This document shows positions 1 through 8,618 of a stretch of DNA of 64,000 bases, piece by piece. Under the pieces are notes generated by a model, which did not search any database, was not told where the DNA came from, and worked only from the letters and a program-made list of their open reading frames with translations. Location of the stretch: contig JAPPHB010000002.1 of assembly GCA_028821195.1 (NCBI GenBank), positions 7,217-71,216 on the forward strand, written 5' to 3'. This DNA comes from Gammaproteobacteria bacterium. GTDB lineage: Bacteria > Gemmatimonadota > Gemmatimonadetes > Longimicrobiales > Gaopeijiaceae. The position numbers and the translations under genes were made by a program. How positions within the stretch are numbered: position 1 is the first letter of the stretch; every line of letters begins with the position of its first letter.

Positions 1-498
1 GCCGCCAGCTACGGCCGGGCCAGCGCCGTGCTGCGGGTGGCCGCGCCGCTGTCGGGCCGCAGGTGGCGCATGGGCGCCGAGCTCGCCGGCGGGACCACGT
101 TCGGCGACGCCACCGCCCAGCGGGCCTGGTTCCTGGGCGGCACCCGGTCGCTGCGCGGACACGCGCCGTCGGCGGTCTGGGGACCGTCCTTCGGCCGCGG
201 CCGGGTGGAGGTCGCCCGCACATACGACGTCGGCACGCTGAGCGTCTTCACCGACGCCGGCTGGGCCAGTTACGAGGGCAGCCACCTCCGCGGGGACGCC
301 GACCTCGGCGGGCTCGACCCGGTCGGTCCAGATGCGGTGGGGGCACCAACTCGTGCACTCGAACACGACGGTCTGCTCTTCGGCGTCGGTGTCGGCGCGA
401 GCCTGTTCGACGGCCTCATGCGCACCGACATTTCCTACGGCCTCAACGGACCCGCCCGCGAGTTCTGGATCGCGTTGTATCTGGACTCGCTGCTATAG
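1..498 (+). CDS. Omp85/BamA-like outer-membrane barrel protein, C-terminal part (5' end outside window)
   Basis: The reading frame is open from base 1 and ends at TAG 496-498, so only about 165 C-terminal residues are present. They contain the segment FLGGTRSLRGHAP followed by alternating beta-strand sequence. Omp85 surface antigens carry such an R-G-x-x-x-x-x-x-x-G loop (the L6 region) near the end of the 16-strand barrel. The C-terminus FWIALYLDSLL has the alternating hydrophobic pattern of a terminal barrel strand. The likely role is membership of the surface antigen (D15) superfamily in the outer membrane. POTRA domains, if any, lie upstream of the window, so BamA, TamA or a secretion-type member cannot be told apart. 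Confidence 0.6.
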   Translation, partial: AASYGRASAVLRVAAPLSGRRWRMGAELAGGTTFGDATAQRAWFLGGTRSLRGHAPSAVWGPSFGRGRVEVARTYDVGTLSVFTDAGWASYEGSHLRGDADLGGLDPVGPDAVGAPTRALEHDGLLFGVGVGASLFDGLMRTDISYGLNGPAREFWIALYLDSLL

Positions 499-671
499 CA
501 GCCCGTGGACAAACTCCCCGCGGCATTCGAGCGGCGATGCATCCGCGCTGGACCGCTTCGCTCTGCGTTGCTTTTCGGACCAAGAGCGCTGCTATTGGCC
601 CTTCAAGGCGCCTTGCCAGCCCGGCGCCTCACCGCTCTCGGTGCTCGCGCGGATTCATCCACGGACTGCTA
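489..671. repeat. MITE-like element bounded by imperfect 14-bp inverted repeats
   Basis: Bases 496-509 (TAGCAGCCCGTGGA) and 658-671 (TCCACGGACTGCTA) are inverted repeats matching at 13 of 14 positions. The left end also forms the perfect palindrome GCTGCTATAGCAGC at 489-502, which contains the stop codon of the upstream gene. A second perfect palindrome, CAAGGCGCCTTG, lies inside at about 602-613. No protein is supported in this 176-bp stretch. It could be a small non-autonomous mobile element or a structured 3' end; a single copy cannot decide. Confidence 0.35.
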
Positions 672-672
672 G

Positions 673-1680
673 TCATCCCCCGACATAGCGGCAGCGGCCC
701 ATGCTGCAGCGCACTCCGGTCAGCTCCTGGCTCAACTGCCTGAGCCGCGCGCGTGCGCCCGCATCGTAGGCCTGGTCGTTGCCCCGGGTGGGCCTGAGCC
801 CGCTGAAGTACTGCCCGCTCTCGTAGTCGTCGGAATCCACCAGCTGCATTACGGCGTCCGCGCCCTCGGCGATGGTCGAGCGCGGCGTCGCGCCCAGCCG
901 ACGCACCATTCCGGTGGGCATGTAGGTGGCCGGATGCAGCGAGCCGACCACGATGCCGGTGCCCTCCAGGTCTTCGGCCAGGTCGAGCGTGAACATCACC
1001 TGGGCCAGCTTGCTCTGGGCGTAGGCGCGGCGTCCGCTGAAGTCCTTCTCGATCATGACGTCGTCGAAGTCGATGGGCGTCTGAGCCCCCGAGGAGACGT
1101 TCACGATGCGCGCCGGCGCGCTGTCCAGCAGGCGCGGCATCAGCATGTGGGTCAGGAGAAAGGTGGAGAGATAGTTGACCTGGAAGCGATACTCGTGGCC
1201 GTCCTCGGTGAGCAGCCTTTCGTCCGGCGCCGACCCGAAGCCGGCGTTGTTGATGAGAAGGTCCATGCGGCCATAGTCGGCGAGCAGCGCCTCCGCGAAC
1301 CGGCGCACGTCCGCGAACGAGGCCAGGTCGGCGCGGTAGAAGCGGGCACTGCCCGACCCCTCCGCGTTGATGGCGTCGACCACCTCCGCGCCCCGCTCCT
1401 CGTTGCGCCCGTGCACGATCACGTGATGACCCCGGGCGCCCAGCCTGAGCGCCAGTTCCCTTCCCAACCCCGACGTCGATCCGGTCACCAGCGCCACCTG
1501 CTGATCGGGAGCGGGGACGGCGGGCGCCTGGGCGAAGGCGTGGCTCGAAAAGCCGGCCCAGACGGCAACGAGCAAGGAAGCCGCGAGCAAGGGGCAAACG
1601 CGCCACGAGACAGCCTTCACCGGCTCTCTCACAGCTTGAGCAGAGCGCCGATGTGCCGACTTCCGCCTGATCCTCGTCAT
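673..1680 (-). CDS. Exported short-chain dehydrogenase/reductase
   Basis: This is a 335-residue classical SDR. TGSTSGLG (residues 66-73) is the dinucleotide-binding glycine motif, NNAG is at 144-147, the catalytic serine lies in VNVSSG near 196-197, and YAQSK (220-224) is the Tyr-x-x-x-Lys pair. It resembles retinol-dehydrogenase-like SDRs that oxidise or reduce lipophilic alcohols with NAD(P). The ATG at 1680 is chosen because GGAGGGAGAG precedes it by a few bases; a longer frame reaches 1836 without a better site. The first 50 residues are basic, then hydrophobic (29-45), and end in AFA-QA like a signal peptide. That is unusual for a cofactor-dependent SDR. The gene diverges from the DUF5916 gene. 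Confidence 0.8.
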   Translation of the reverse strand: MTRIRRKSAHRRSAQAVREPVKAVSWRVCPLLAASLLVAVWAGFSSHAFAQAPAVPAPDQQVALVTGSTSGLGRELALRLGARGHHVIVHGRNEERGAEVVDAINAEGSGSARFYRADLASFADVRRFAEALLADYGRMDLLINNAGFGSAPDERLLTEDGHEYRFQVNYLSTFLLTHMLMPRLLDSAPARIVNVSSGAQTPIDFDDVMIEKDFSGRRAYAQSKLAQVMFTLDLAEDLEGTGIVVGSLHPATYMPTGMVRRLGATPRSTIAEGADAVMQLVDSDDYESGQYFSGLRPTRGNDQAYDAGARARLRQLSQELTGVRCSMGRCRYVGG

Positions 1681-1850
1681 GACATGCTCTCCCTCCGGGG
1701 TCGCGTCCTGGGCTTGGCGGCAAGTTAGACGCGGCCATCCCGGGGCGACAGAGGCCACGCCCGAGCCAAACCTTCCCACGGTGCGAAACCGTCCGCCACC
1801 CGGCGTCGTACGGGCCGCCGATTCTTCAACAGACAACGGGAGGGGTGGGG

Positions 1851-4529
1851 ATGAAGAGGAAATACGTGGGACACATGCTCGGACTGATGCTTGCGCTGGC
1901 GGGCCCCGGCTCGGAGATCCGCGCCCAGGAACAGGGATCCGGGCCTTCGTCGGGGGGCGCGCCGGTCGTCCCCGGATGCTGTGACAGCGAGGACGTGCCG
2001 ATTCTCCCGGCGACGCGCGTCGCCGATGCGGACGTCACGGTGGACGGCGCCATGGAGGAGGCCGCGTGGGCAGCGGCCGCCGTGGCAACGCGGTTCACCC
2101 AGTTCGAGCCCGACGAGGGCCAACCCGCGACTCAGCGCACGGAGGCGCGCGTCCTCTACGGGGCTACTGCACTGTTCGTGTTCATGCGTGCGCACGACAC
2201 CAGTCCCGGCGAGATCGCGAGCCAGTTGACGCGGCGCGATCAACAGTCGTACTCGGATCTGCTGGGCGTGGTCATCGACTCCTACTTCGACCGGCGCACG
2301 GCCTTCCAGTTCGTGGTCAACCCCGCCGGCGTGAAGCAGGACGTCTACAGGTTCGACGACACCGGCGAGGACTCGGGATGGGATGCGGTCTGGGACGTCG
2401 CGACCGCGCGCGACGAAGGGGGATGGAGCGCCGAGTTCCGCATCCCCTACTCGCAACTGCGCTTCCGGGACCGGGAGGAACAGACCTGGGGCATCAACTT
2501 CATGCGCCACCTCGCGCGCCGGGAGGAACTGTCGGCGTGGGCACCCACCACCCGCGCCGACGGCGGCATTGTGTCGCGCTTCGGAGAGCTGCGCGGGTTG
2601 CGGGATCTCGATCCGCCGCGGCGGCTGGAGGTCCTGCCGTATTCGCTGGCCAGCCTGCGGCGCGCGCCCGGCGACGAAGCCAACCCCTTCTATCGACCGA
2701 ACGACGCGCTGGGATCGATCGGCGCGGACCTCAAATACGGGGTGACTTCCGACATCACCCTCGACGTCACCATCAACCCGGACTTCGGGCAGGTTGAAGC
2801 AGACCCCGCCCAGGTGAACCTGACCGCGTTCGAGACGTTCTTCCCGGAGCGTCGGCCCTTCTTCGTCGAAGGTGCGGGCATCTTCAATTTCGGCATCGCG
2901 CTGGGAGACGGGGACCAGGCCAACGAGTCGCTGTTCTACTCGCGCAGGATCGGGCGCGCGCCCCAGGGATGGGCCGATCCGCAGGGGGGATACGCGGACG
3001 CCGACGACCAGACCACGATCCTGGGCGCCTGGAAGCTCTCCGGCAAAACAGCGGGCGGATGGTCGATCGGGGCGTTGCACGCCATGACCTCCGAAGAGCG
3101 CGCCGATATCGCGCCGGGGACGGGCAGTTCGTTCCAGCAGCCTGTAGAGCCGTTCTCCAACCATGGGGTCCTGAGGCTGCAGAAGGACTTCGCGGAGGGC
3201 CGTTCGGCCGTGGGATTCATTGGCACCACCGTGAATCGCAACGCGGGAGTCGCCGAGGAGTTGCGGCTGAGGTCCGCGGCCTACACCGGCGGCGTCGACT
3301 TCAGGCACCGCTTCGGGGGCGACGCCTGGCAGCTCGAGGGGCACGTCCTCGGCTCTCACGTGCGGGGTTCGCCGGACGCCATCGCCCGAACGCAGCGTTC
3401 GCCGGCCCGGTATTTCCAGCGTCCCGATGCGGGACATGTGAACTATGACGCCGAGCGCACCAGCCTGGCGGGAGGCGCGGCCAACTTCGGCATCATGAAG
3501 TTCGCCGGAAGCCCCTGGCGCGTCGGCACGGGATTCCAGACGCGTACGCCCGGCTTCGAGGTCAACGACATGGGCTACCAGCGCGACGCGGACTATCTCG
3601 TGCACTGGGTGTGGGGCGGATACCACAATTCCACGCCCCAGGGCCCCTTCCGCAACTGGTTCGTCAACCTCAACGCCTGGAACGTCTGGAACTACGACCG
3701 GGATCGCGCCGGGACCGGAGGCAACGTCAACGTCAATTTTCAGCTCCGGAACTTCTGGCACGGTTACGCGGGCGTAAACCAGGAGCTGGGGGCCTGGTCC
3801 GACGGGATGCTGCGGGGCGGGCCGCTCGTCAGAACCGAAGGGCAGACCAACTTCTGGGGGGGGTTCGGCAGCGACGCCCGCAAGCCGGTCCGGATCAACG
3901 TCAACTCGTGGGGCAACGTTCGCCCCGAGAGCGATTCATGGTCCTTCGGCGTCGCGCCCTCGCTGCGCGTGCGGCCATCGGGCAGAGCCACCTTCAACCT
4001 CGGCGTCATGCTGAGCCGCAATCTCGACGACCGTCAGTGGGTCCGGCGCATCGACACCGACGCCCCCAATTACCTCTTCGGCCGCATCAACCAGACCACC
4101 GTGGGGCTGACCGCACGCATGGACTACGCCTTCACGCCCAACCTCTCGCTGCAGGTGTACGCCCAGCCCTTCGTGGGGTCCGGAAGCTACAGCGAGTTCA
4201 AGCGGGTGGCCGACCCGCGCGCGGAGCGCTACGCCGACAGGTTCGAAGCCGTGGAGGTGCTCCCCGAGGACAGCCGTTACCTGGCCGAACTGGACGGAAG
4301 CCCGGCGTCGTTCGGGAATCCGGATTTCAGCTTCAGGCAGTTCCGGTCCAACACGGTGCTCAGGTGGGAGTACTCGCCAGGGTCCGTGCTCTACCTCGTC
4401 TGGTCGCAGGGCCGCAATCACAGCGCCCGCACCGGCCAGTTCGACTTCGACTCGGACCTCGGCGAACTCTTCGGCGTCATGCCGGACAACATCTTCATGG
4501 TTAAGCTCAGCTACTGGCTGTCGCGGTAG
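1851..4529 (+). CDS. DUF5916 outer-membrane protein with N-terminal CBM9-like domain
   Basis: The protein has 892 residues. After a signal peptide, residues of about 45-230 read as a carbohydrate-binding family 9-like beta-sandwich (VDGAMEEAAW, then VVIDSYFDRRTAFQF). The rest is DUF5916, including the conserved stretch around ETFFPERRPFFVEG, and ends in the barrel-like strand FMVKLSYWLSR. Proteins of this layout are common beside TonB-dependent receptors; their substrate is not established. ATG 1851 is preferred to the GTG at 1845 because GGGAGGGG lies just upstream. The gene stands alone, divergent from the exported SDR. Family assignment is strong; function is unknown. Confidence 0.8.
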   Translation: MKRKYVGHMLGLMLALAGPGSEIRAQEQGSGPSSGGAPVVPGCCDSEDVPILPATRVADADVTVDGAMEEAAWAAAAVATRFTQFEPDEGQPATQRTEARVLYGATALFVFMRAHDTSPGEIASQLTRRDQQSYSDLLGVVIDSYFDRRTAFQFVVNPAGVKQDVYRFDDTGEDSGWDAVWDVATARDEGGWSAEFRIPYSQLRFRDREEQTWGINFMRHLARREELSAWAPTTRADGGIVSRFGELRGLRDLDPPRRLEVLPYSLASLRRAPGDEANPFYRPNDALGSIGADLKYGVTSDITLDVTINPDFGQVEADPAQVNLTAFETFFPERRPFFVEGAGIFNFGIALGDGDQANESLFYSRRIGRAPQGWADPQGGYADADDQTTILGAWKLSGKTAGGWSIGALHAMTSEERADIAPGTGSSFQQPVEPFSNHGVLRLQKDFAEGRSAVGFIGTTVNRNAGVAEELRLRSAAYTGGVDFRHRFGGDAWQLEGHVLGSHVRGSPDAIARTQRSPARYFQRPDAGHVNYDAERTSLAGGAANFGIMKFAGSPWRVGTGFQTRTPGFEVNDMGYQRDADYLVHWVWGGYHNSTPQGPFRNWFVNLNAWNVWNYDRDRAGTGGNVNVNFQLRNFWHGYAGVNQELGAWSDGMLRGGPLVRTEGQTNFWGGFGSDARKPVRINVNSWGNVRPESDSWSFGVAPSLRVRPSGRATFNLGVMLSRNLDDRQWVRRIDTDAPNYLFGRINQTTVGLTARMDYAFTPNLSLQVYAQPFVGSGSYSEFKRVADPRAERYADRFEAVEVLPEDSRYLAELDGSPASFGNPDFSFRQFRSNTVLRWEYSPGSVLYLVWSQGRNHSARTGQFDFDSDLGELFGVMPDNIFMVKLSYWLSR

Positions 4530-4637
4530 CGGGAGGTCGGTCGCGAAGCAGGCGGACGCGCGCCCGCAGTACCGAACAGCCCGGCGGGGAGGTCGGCGTT
4601 GGGCCTCCATCGGGAACTCGAGCAGGATCCGGCGGGC

Positions 4638-5300
4638 ATGTTCTCACGGAAGACCAAGCCGGCACGGTTCGCCGATCGGCGGGCCAGGATGGTTGCGAGG
4701 CAGTTGCGGCGCAGGAACATCCGGGACGAGGACGTGCTCGCGGCCATGGGCGAGGTTCCGCGCGAGCACTTCCTGCCCCGGGACCAACGCGCGGTGGCCT
4801 ACCAGGACCGCGCCCTTCCGTTGACGGGTGGGCAGACCATGTCCCAGCCCTACATGGTGGCCGCGATGACCGAGGCTCTGGAGCTCTCGCCCGGGCAGCG
4901 CGTGCTCGAAATCGGGACCGGCAGCGGCTATCAGACCGCGATTCTCGCACGTCTCGCCGGGGAGGTCTTTACCATCGAGCGTCTGCCCGGGATGGCCGCA
5001 GGGGCGCGCGGGCTCCTGCGGGACGCAGGATGTGAAAACGTGCACGTGCGCGTCGGCGACGGCACGCTGGGCTGGCCGGAGAAGGCACCCTTCGACGCGA
5101 TCCTGGTCACGGCCGCTGCGCCGGCCGCCCCGCCCTCGCTGGAAGAACAACTCCGCCCGGACGGCGGGTGTATGGTCATTCCGGTCGGGTCGCGTCGGAT
5201 TCAGCAACTGGTGCGCATCCGGCGAACGCTCGCCGGGACGACCACGGAACGGCTGATGGAGTGCGCGTTCGTGCCCCTGATGGGAGCGGAGGGCTGGTAG
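4638..5300 (+). CDS. pcm: Protein-L-isoaspartate O-methyltransferase
   Basis: PCMT transfers a methyl group from SAM to L-isoaspartyl residues of damaged proteins in the cytoplasm, starting their repair. The 220-residue product shows the family's SAM motif I VLEIGTGSGYQT (89-100), the upstream substrate region DRALPLTGGQTMSQPYM (57-73), and the later FDAILVTAA strand. Length matches the family. The ATG at 4638 has AGGA about 11 bases upstream; an in-frame TTG at 4599 would add 13 residues. It follows the DUF5916 gene by about 110 bases and is probably separately expressed. Confidence 0.9.
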   Translation: MFSRKTKPARFADRRARMVARQLRRRNIRDEDVLAAMGEVPREHFLPRDQRAVAYQDRALPLTGGQTMSQPYMVAAMTEALELSPGQRVLEIGTGSGYQTAILARLAGEVFTIERLPGMAAGARGLLRDAGCENVHVRVGDGTLGWPEKAPFDAILVTAAAPAAPPSLEEQLRPDGGCMVIPVGSRRIQQLVRIRRTLAGTTTERLMECAFVPLMGAEGW

Positions 5301-5359
5301 CGCGGGCGCCGGCGTCCGCCCAAACCGAGTCCGGAGGTCGCGCGGGGCGCGGCTGACGG

Positions 5360-6121
5360 CTAGGAGCCGGAGGCGCGCAATTCCTTCAGGGCCGCCATCT
5401 CCGCCTTTCCCAACTCCCGCCACTCCCCGCGGGCCAGGCCCCGCAGCCGGATGGGACCGAAGCGCACGCGCTCGAGCCGCCGCACCGGGTGGCCGACCGC
5501 CCGGCACATCCGCCGCACCTCCCGCTTGCGCCCTTCCGTCAGGACCAGTTCGAGGACGGCGCACGGCGGATCGCGCGTCAGCAAGCGGGCGCGCCTCGCC
5601 CGCGCCACGCCGTCCTCCAGCCTCACGCCGGACACCAGGCGTCTGAGAACGGCGGCCGAGGGAGTTCCGGCGACCCGCGCCCGGTACTGGCGCTCCACCC
5701 CGTATCGGGGATGCGCGAGCAGGTGCGCCACTTCCCCGTCGTTGGTGAACAGCAGCAACCCCTCGGTGGCCTGGTCCAGCCGGCCCACATGAACGAGCCC
5801 GCGCAGTGATTCGGGAAGCAGGTCGTAGACGGTGTCGCGCCCCCGGTCGTCGCGGCGCGTGGTGAGGAATCCCGCCGGCTTGTTCAGCATCACCCAGCGG
5901 GCCGGTCCCGGCTGCACGCGGACACCGTCCACGACCACTTCGTCGACTTCGGGGCGCACGCGCGTTCCGAGCACGGTCGCCGTCCGGCCGTTCACCCGCA
6001 CCCGTCCCGAAACGATCAGCGCTTCGGCCCGGCGGCGGGAGGCGACGCCCGCCCGGGCGATGAACTTCTGCAGCCGCTCGCCTCGATCCGGCCCGGTGAC
6101 GGCGTCCGCTGCCCCGGTCAC
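5360..6121 (-). CDS. rluB: 23S rRNA pseudouridine synthase of the RsuA/RluB family
   Basis: The enzyme isomerises uridine to pseudouridine in ribosomal RNA. An S4 RNA-binding domain occupies about residues 12-60 (LQKFIARAGVASRRRAE). The catalytic domain carries GRLDQATEGLLL with the catalytic Asp at 116, and the family's LTEGRKREVRRM segment. The start is placed at GTG 6121, which overlaps the scpB stop as GTGA, and gives 253 residues, the normal size. It is the last gene of the coupled minus-strand set with scpA and scpB, a common bacterial arrangement. RluB is preferred over RsuA or RluE by this context, but the exact rRNA target is inferred. Confidence 0.9.
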   Translation of the reverse strand: MTGAADAVTGPDRGERLQKFIARAGVASRRRAEALIVSGRVRVNGRTATVLGTRVRPEVDEVVVDGVRVQPGPARWVMLNKPAGFLTTRRDDRGRDTVYDLLPESLRGLVHVGRLDQATEGLLLFTNDGEVAHLLAHPRYGVERQYRARVAGTPSAAVLRRLVSGVRLEDGVARARRARLLTRDPPCAVLELVLTEGRKREVRRMCRAVGHPVRRLERVRFGPIRLRGLARGEWRELGKAEMAALKELRASGS

Positions 6122-6690
6122 TCGGCGGCCGGCTGCTCCTCTGCCGGCTCGACCTCGAGCGGCCCCGGCTCCCGGAGCACGACCGGGAGTTCCGCCGGTC
6201 GCGGCAGCTCGTCGAGCGACTGCAGGCCGAAGTGTTCGAGAAAGTGACCGGTGGTCCCGTAGAGAAGCGGTCTGCCGATCCCTTCTCCGCGTCCGGTGAC
6301 TTCGATCAGGTCGCGGTCGACGAGGGTGCGAATCACGCCCGCGCAGTTCACCCCGCGGATGTACTCCATCTCGATGCGGCCCACGGGCTGGCGGTAGGCG
6401 ACGATGGCGAGCGTCTCCAGCGCCGGCCTGGAGAGGCGTGCCGGCCGCGGCACCGTGTCGAATCGCTCCAGGTAGGGCGCGAACTCCGGACGGGTCAGCA
6501 ACTGATGCCCGCCGGCGATCTCCACCAGCTGGAAGGCCCGTTCGCCATCGTTGTACTCGCGCCCGAGCGCCGCGATGGCCTCGGCGACCACGTCTTCGTC
6601 GAGGCTCTCGTCCGCGCGCGCGATCTCCTCCGCGGTCAGCGGGGCATCGCTCGAGAACAGGATCGCCTCGACCACCTGCGCCGGGTTCAC
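6118..6690 (-). CDS. scpB: Segregation and condensation protein B
   Basis: ScpB is the winged-helix kite subunit that dimerises and binds ScpA in the SMC-ScpAB condensin. The 190-residue product has the typical start (VVEAILFSSDAPLTAEEIA) and the conserved second winged-helix stretch ALETLAIVAYRQPVGR near residue 90-105, followed by IRGVN. The start is GTG 6690, overlapping the scpA stop as GTGA; the open frame continues upstream to 7002, but that part is scpA read in another frame. The C-terminus is rich in Glu and Pro. Translation is likely coupled to scpA. Confidence 0.93.
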   Translation of the reverse strand: MNPAQVVEAILFSSDAPLTAEEIARADESLDEDVVAEAIAALGREYNDGERAFQLVEIAGGHQLLTRPEFAPYLERFDTVPRPARLSRPALETLAIVAYRQPVGRIEMEYIRGVNCAGVIRTLVDRDLIEVTGRGEGIGRPLLYGTTGHFLEHFGLQSLDELPRPAELPVVLREPGPLEVEPAEEQPAAE

Positions 6691-7469
6691 GCGGCTTCCC
6701 CGCCGGCGTTCTCGGATTCCACCGCCGAGGCAGCCCGCCGATAGAGCCAGAGCTCGGCAAAGGGCCGGGTCTGGCGCAGGCGCACCTGTCGGCGGCGGGC
6801 GAGTTCGAGCCCGGCCAGCAGCGTCATGACCCCGTGCATGCGCGCGCGCCAAGAACCGATCAGGCGGGAGAACTCGATGCGCCCGACGGTACGCAGCCGA
6901 TCGCGGATCAGGGCGATCTTCTCCTCCATCGACACCAGGCGGGTTTCTACGCGGGGGGGGACATGGGGCCGCGGAAGCTCGACTGCGAGCGCGGCTTCCC
7001 ATACCTCGTCCCAGGTCGTGTCCAGCGGCGTGTCACGGGGCGCGGGGCGCGGACGCGGGGGCACGTAGCCCTTGGCCCAGCGGCGCATCCTGCGCGCCTC
7101 CATGATCTCCAGCCGGGACGAGATCTCGCGGACCTGCTCGTACTCCAGCAGGCGCCGGACCAGCTCGGCGCGGGGATCCTCGTCCTCCTCTTCCCTGCGG
7201 TGCGGAAGCAGCATGCGCGCCTTGATGCCGATGAGGATTGCGGCCATCTCGACGAACTCGCCGGCGCCCTCGAGTTCCTCCGCCCCGATCCCGCCCACGA
7301 CCTTGAGGAACTGGTCGGTGATGGTGGCGACGGGGATGTCGAAGATGTCGATGTCCTGCTGCCGGATGAGGTGCAGCAGCAGGTCCAGCGGCCCCTGGAA
7401 GCGCTCCAGCGCGACCACGAACAGCTCCCGGCGCTCTCCCGCGGCGACGTCGAAGGGCGTTAGAGCCAC
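6687..7469 (-). CDS. scpA: Segregation and condensation protein A
   Basis: ScpA is the kleisin that bridges the SMC heads. The N-terminal signature FQGPLDLLLHLIRQQDIDIFDIP is present, as are the central VEMAAILIGIKARMLLP helix and the C-terminal winged-helix region. The product is about 260 residues from GTG 7469, which overlaps the protease gene's stop by 10 bases. No ATG is available near the conserved N-terminus, so a GTG start is needed; an internal start a few residues later is possible. The gene lies between the site-2 protease and scpB. Confidence 0.92.
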   Translation of the reverse strand: MALTPFDVAAGERRELFVVALERFQGPLDLLLHLIRQQDIDIFDIPVATITDQFLKVVGGIGAEELEGAGEFVEMAAILIGIKARMLLPHRREEEDEDPRAELVRRLLEYEQVREISSRLEIMEARRMRRWAKGYVPPRPRPAPRDTPLDTTWDEVWEAALAVELPRPHVPPRVETRLVSMEEKIALIRDRLRTVGRIEFSRLIGSWRARMHGVMTLLAGLELARRRQVRLRQTRPFAELWLYRRAASAVESENAGGEAA

Positions 7470-8119
7470 AGGTCGATGAAGTCCTGGGCCGCTCCCATGA
7501 AGAAACGAACCGGTGCCAGGACGATGGAGAAGAACGGACCCGGGAACAGGAAGAACACGGCGAGGAGGATGAGCATCCCGTAGCGTCCCAGACGACGGTA
7601 GGCGACGCCGAGGCGCGTGGGCAGCAGGTGGTAGAGGACGTGAGATCCGTCGAGGGGCGGGATGGGGACCAGGTTGAAGAACGCGAGCACGAGATTGATC
7701 AGGATGCCCAGCTCGGCGATGCGCACAGCCACGTCCATCGCCCCCGCCAGTGCCCCGCCGCTCACCTGAGCGGTCTTCACCAGCAGGGCGGCGAGCAGGG
7801 TGAACCCGACCGCCAGGATCAGGTTGGCCGCGATCCCGGCCAGCGATACGCGGATGTCGCCGCCCCGGTAGTTGTGATACTTGCGGGGGTTGACGGGCAC
7901 CGGCTTCGCCCAGCCGAAGAGGAACCCGGCGTTCATGAAGTAGAGGCCGAGCGGCACCAGGATCGACCCGATGAGATCGATGTGAGGGAGCGGGTTGAGA
8001 GTTATGCGCCCGAGCGTGTAGGCGGTGTCGTCGCCCTCGCGCAGCGCGACCCAGGCGTGCGCGACTTCGTGGACGATGATGGATAGGAGCAGGACGGGAA
8101 TCAGCAGGAGAATGTCCAT
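7460..8119 (-). CDS. Site-2 protease family (M50) membrane metalloprotease
   Basis: A 219-residue polytopic membrane protein. HEVAH at residues 17-21 gives two zinc-binding His and the catalytic Glu, inside the first transmembrane segment. NLVPIPPLDG (149-158) supplies the third metal ligand (Asp157). Between them are the family's GRITLNPLPHID and the conserved small-residue hydrophobic segment after GGDIRVSLAGIAANL. This is the compact family without PDZ domains that is often found beside scpA. Substrate unknown. It is first in the minus-strand cluster and divergent from rpsT. Confidence 0.9.
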   Translation of the reverse strand: MDILLLIPVLLLSIIVHEVAHAWVALREGDDTAYTLGRITLNPLPHIDLIGSILVPLGLYFMNAGFLFGWAKPVPVNPRKYHNYRGGDIRVSLAGIAANLILAVGFTLLAALLVKTAQVSGGALAGAMDVAVRIAELGILINLVLAFFNLVPIPPLDGSHVLYHLLPTRLGVAYRRLGRYGMLILLAVFFLFPGPFFSIVLAPVRFFMGAAQDFIDLWL

Positions 8120-8162
8120 TGCACCCGGAAGCTACCCGCGGGTGCACCCGACCGCTACCCGG

Positions 8163-8191
8163 TTGATTCCCAAGGCGCATTTGGGTATCCT
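8163..8191 (+). promoter_or_regulatory. Candidate sigma-70-type promoter of rpsT
   Basis: TTGATT (8163-8168) and TATCCT (8186-8191) are separated by exactly 17 bases, and the predicted start point is about 35 bases before the rpsT start codon. The spacer contains the short inverted repeat CCCAA/TTGGG. Position in the divergent gap supports the call; it rests on consensus match only. Confidence 0.5.
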
Positions 8192-8233
8192 CCGCAGCTT
8201 GCAGAAGAAGGACCGCACGATCCGGGGAACAGG

Positions 8234-8488
8234 ATGCCGAACGTCAAGAGCGCGATAAAGCGGATGAACAAGAGTCGGGAGCAGAACGCCCGCAACCGCG
8301 CGAAGCGCTCCCGTCTGCGCACAGCGCTCAAGAAGGTGCGCGAAGCCACCGATGCCGAAACCGCCCAGACCTGTTTTCGCGAGGCCCAGGTCCTGCTGGA
8401 TCGGGCCGCAACGTCCCGCCTGCTGCACCCGAACGCCGTCGCCCGCATGAAGAGCGCGCTGGCACGTCAGGTGAACTCCCTGGGTTGA
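8234..8488 (+). CDS. rpsT: 30S ribosomal protein S20
   Basis: An 84-residue basic protein with the S20 start MPNVKSAIKRMNKSREQNARN and an entirely helical, Lys/Arg/Ala-rich body. S20 is a primary 16S rRNA binder in small-subunit assembly. Length is normal for the family. GGGGAACAGG lies just upstream of the ATG. It is monocistronic, divergent from the site-2 protease gene, with its own candidate promoter. The G/C-rich bases 8492-8516 after the stop can form a short hairpin but have no proper U-tract, so no terminator is called. Confidence 0.95.
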   Translation: MPNVKSAIKRMNKSREQNARNRAKRSRLRTALKKVREATDAETAQTCFREAQVLLDRAATSRLLHPNAVARMKSALARQVNSLG

Positions 8489-8618
8489 GGTAGGCCCCCG
8501 GGGCTTTCTTGCCCCATCGCCTCCGCGCCCCAAGCTTTCCCGTGCACTTGTTGTCGGCGCATGGGGCCGCACCACGCCTCCGGCCACCGATGTCGTCGAT
8601 CCGGCCCGGAGCGCACCC

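Noticed and set aside
1725..3761. Long minus-strand open frame opposite the DUF5916 gene
   Set aside because: No domain, low-complexity composition, and the opposite strand has a complete family protein.
8489..8520. Possible intrinsic terminator after rpsT
   Set aside because: A short G/C hairpin can be drawn, but it lacks a proper U-tract.
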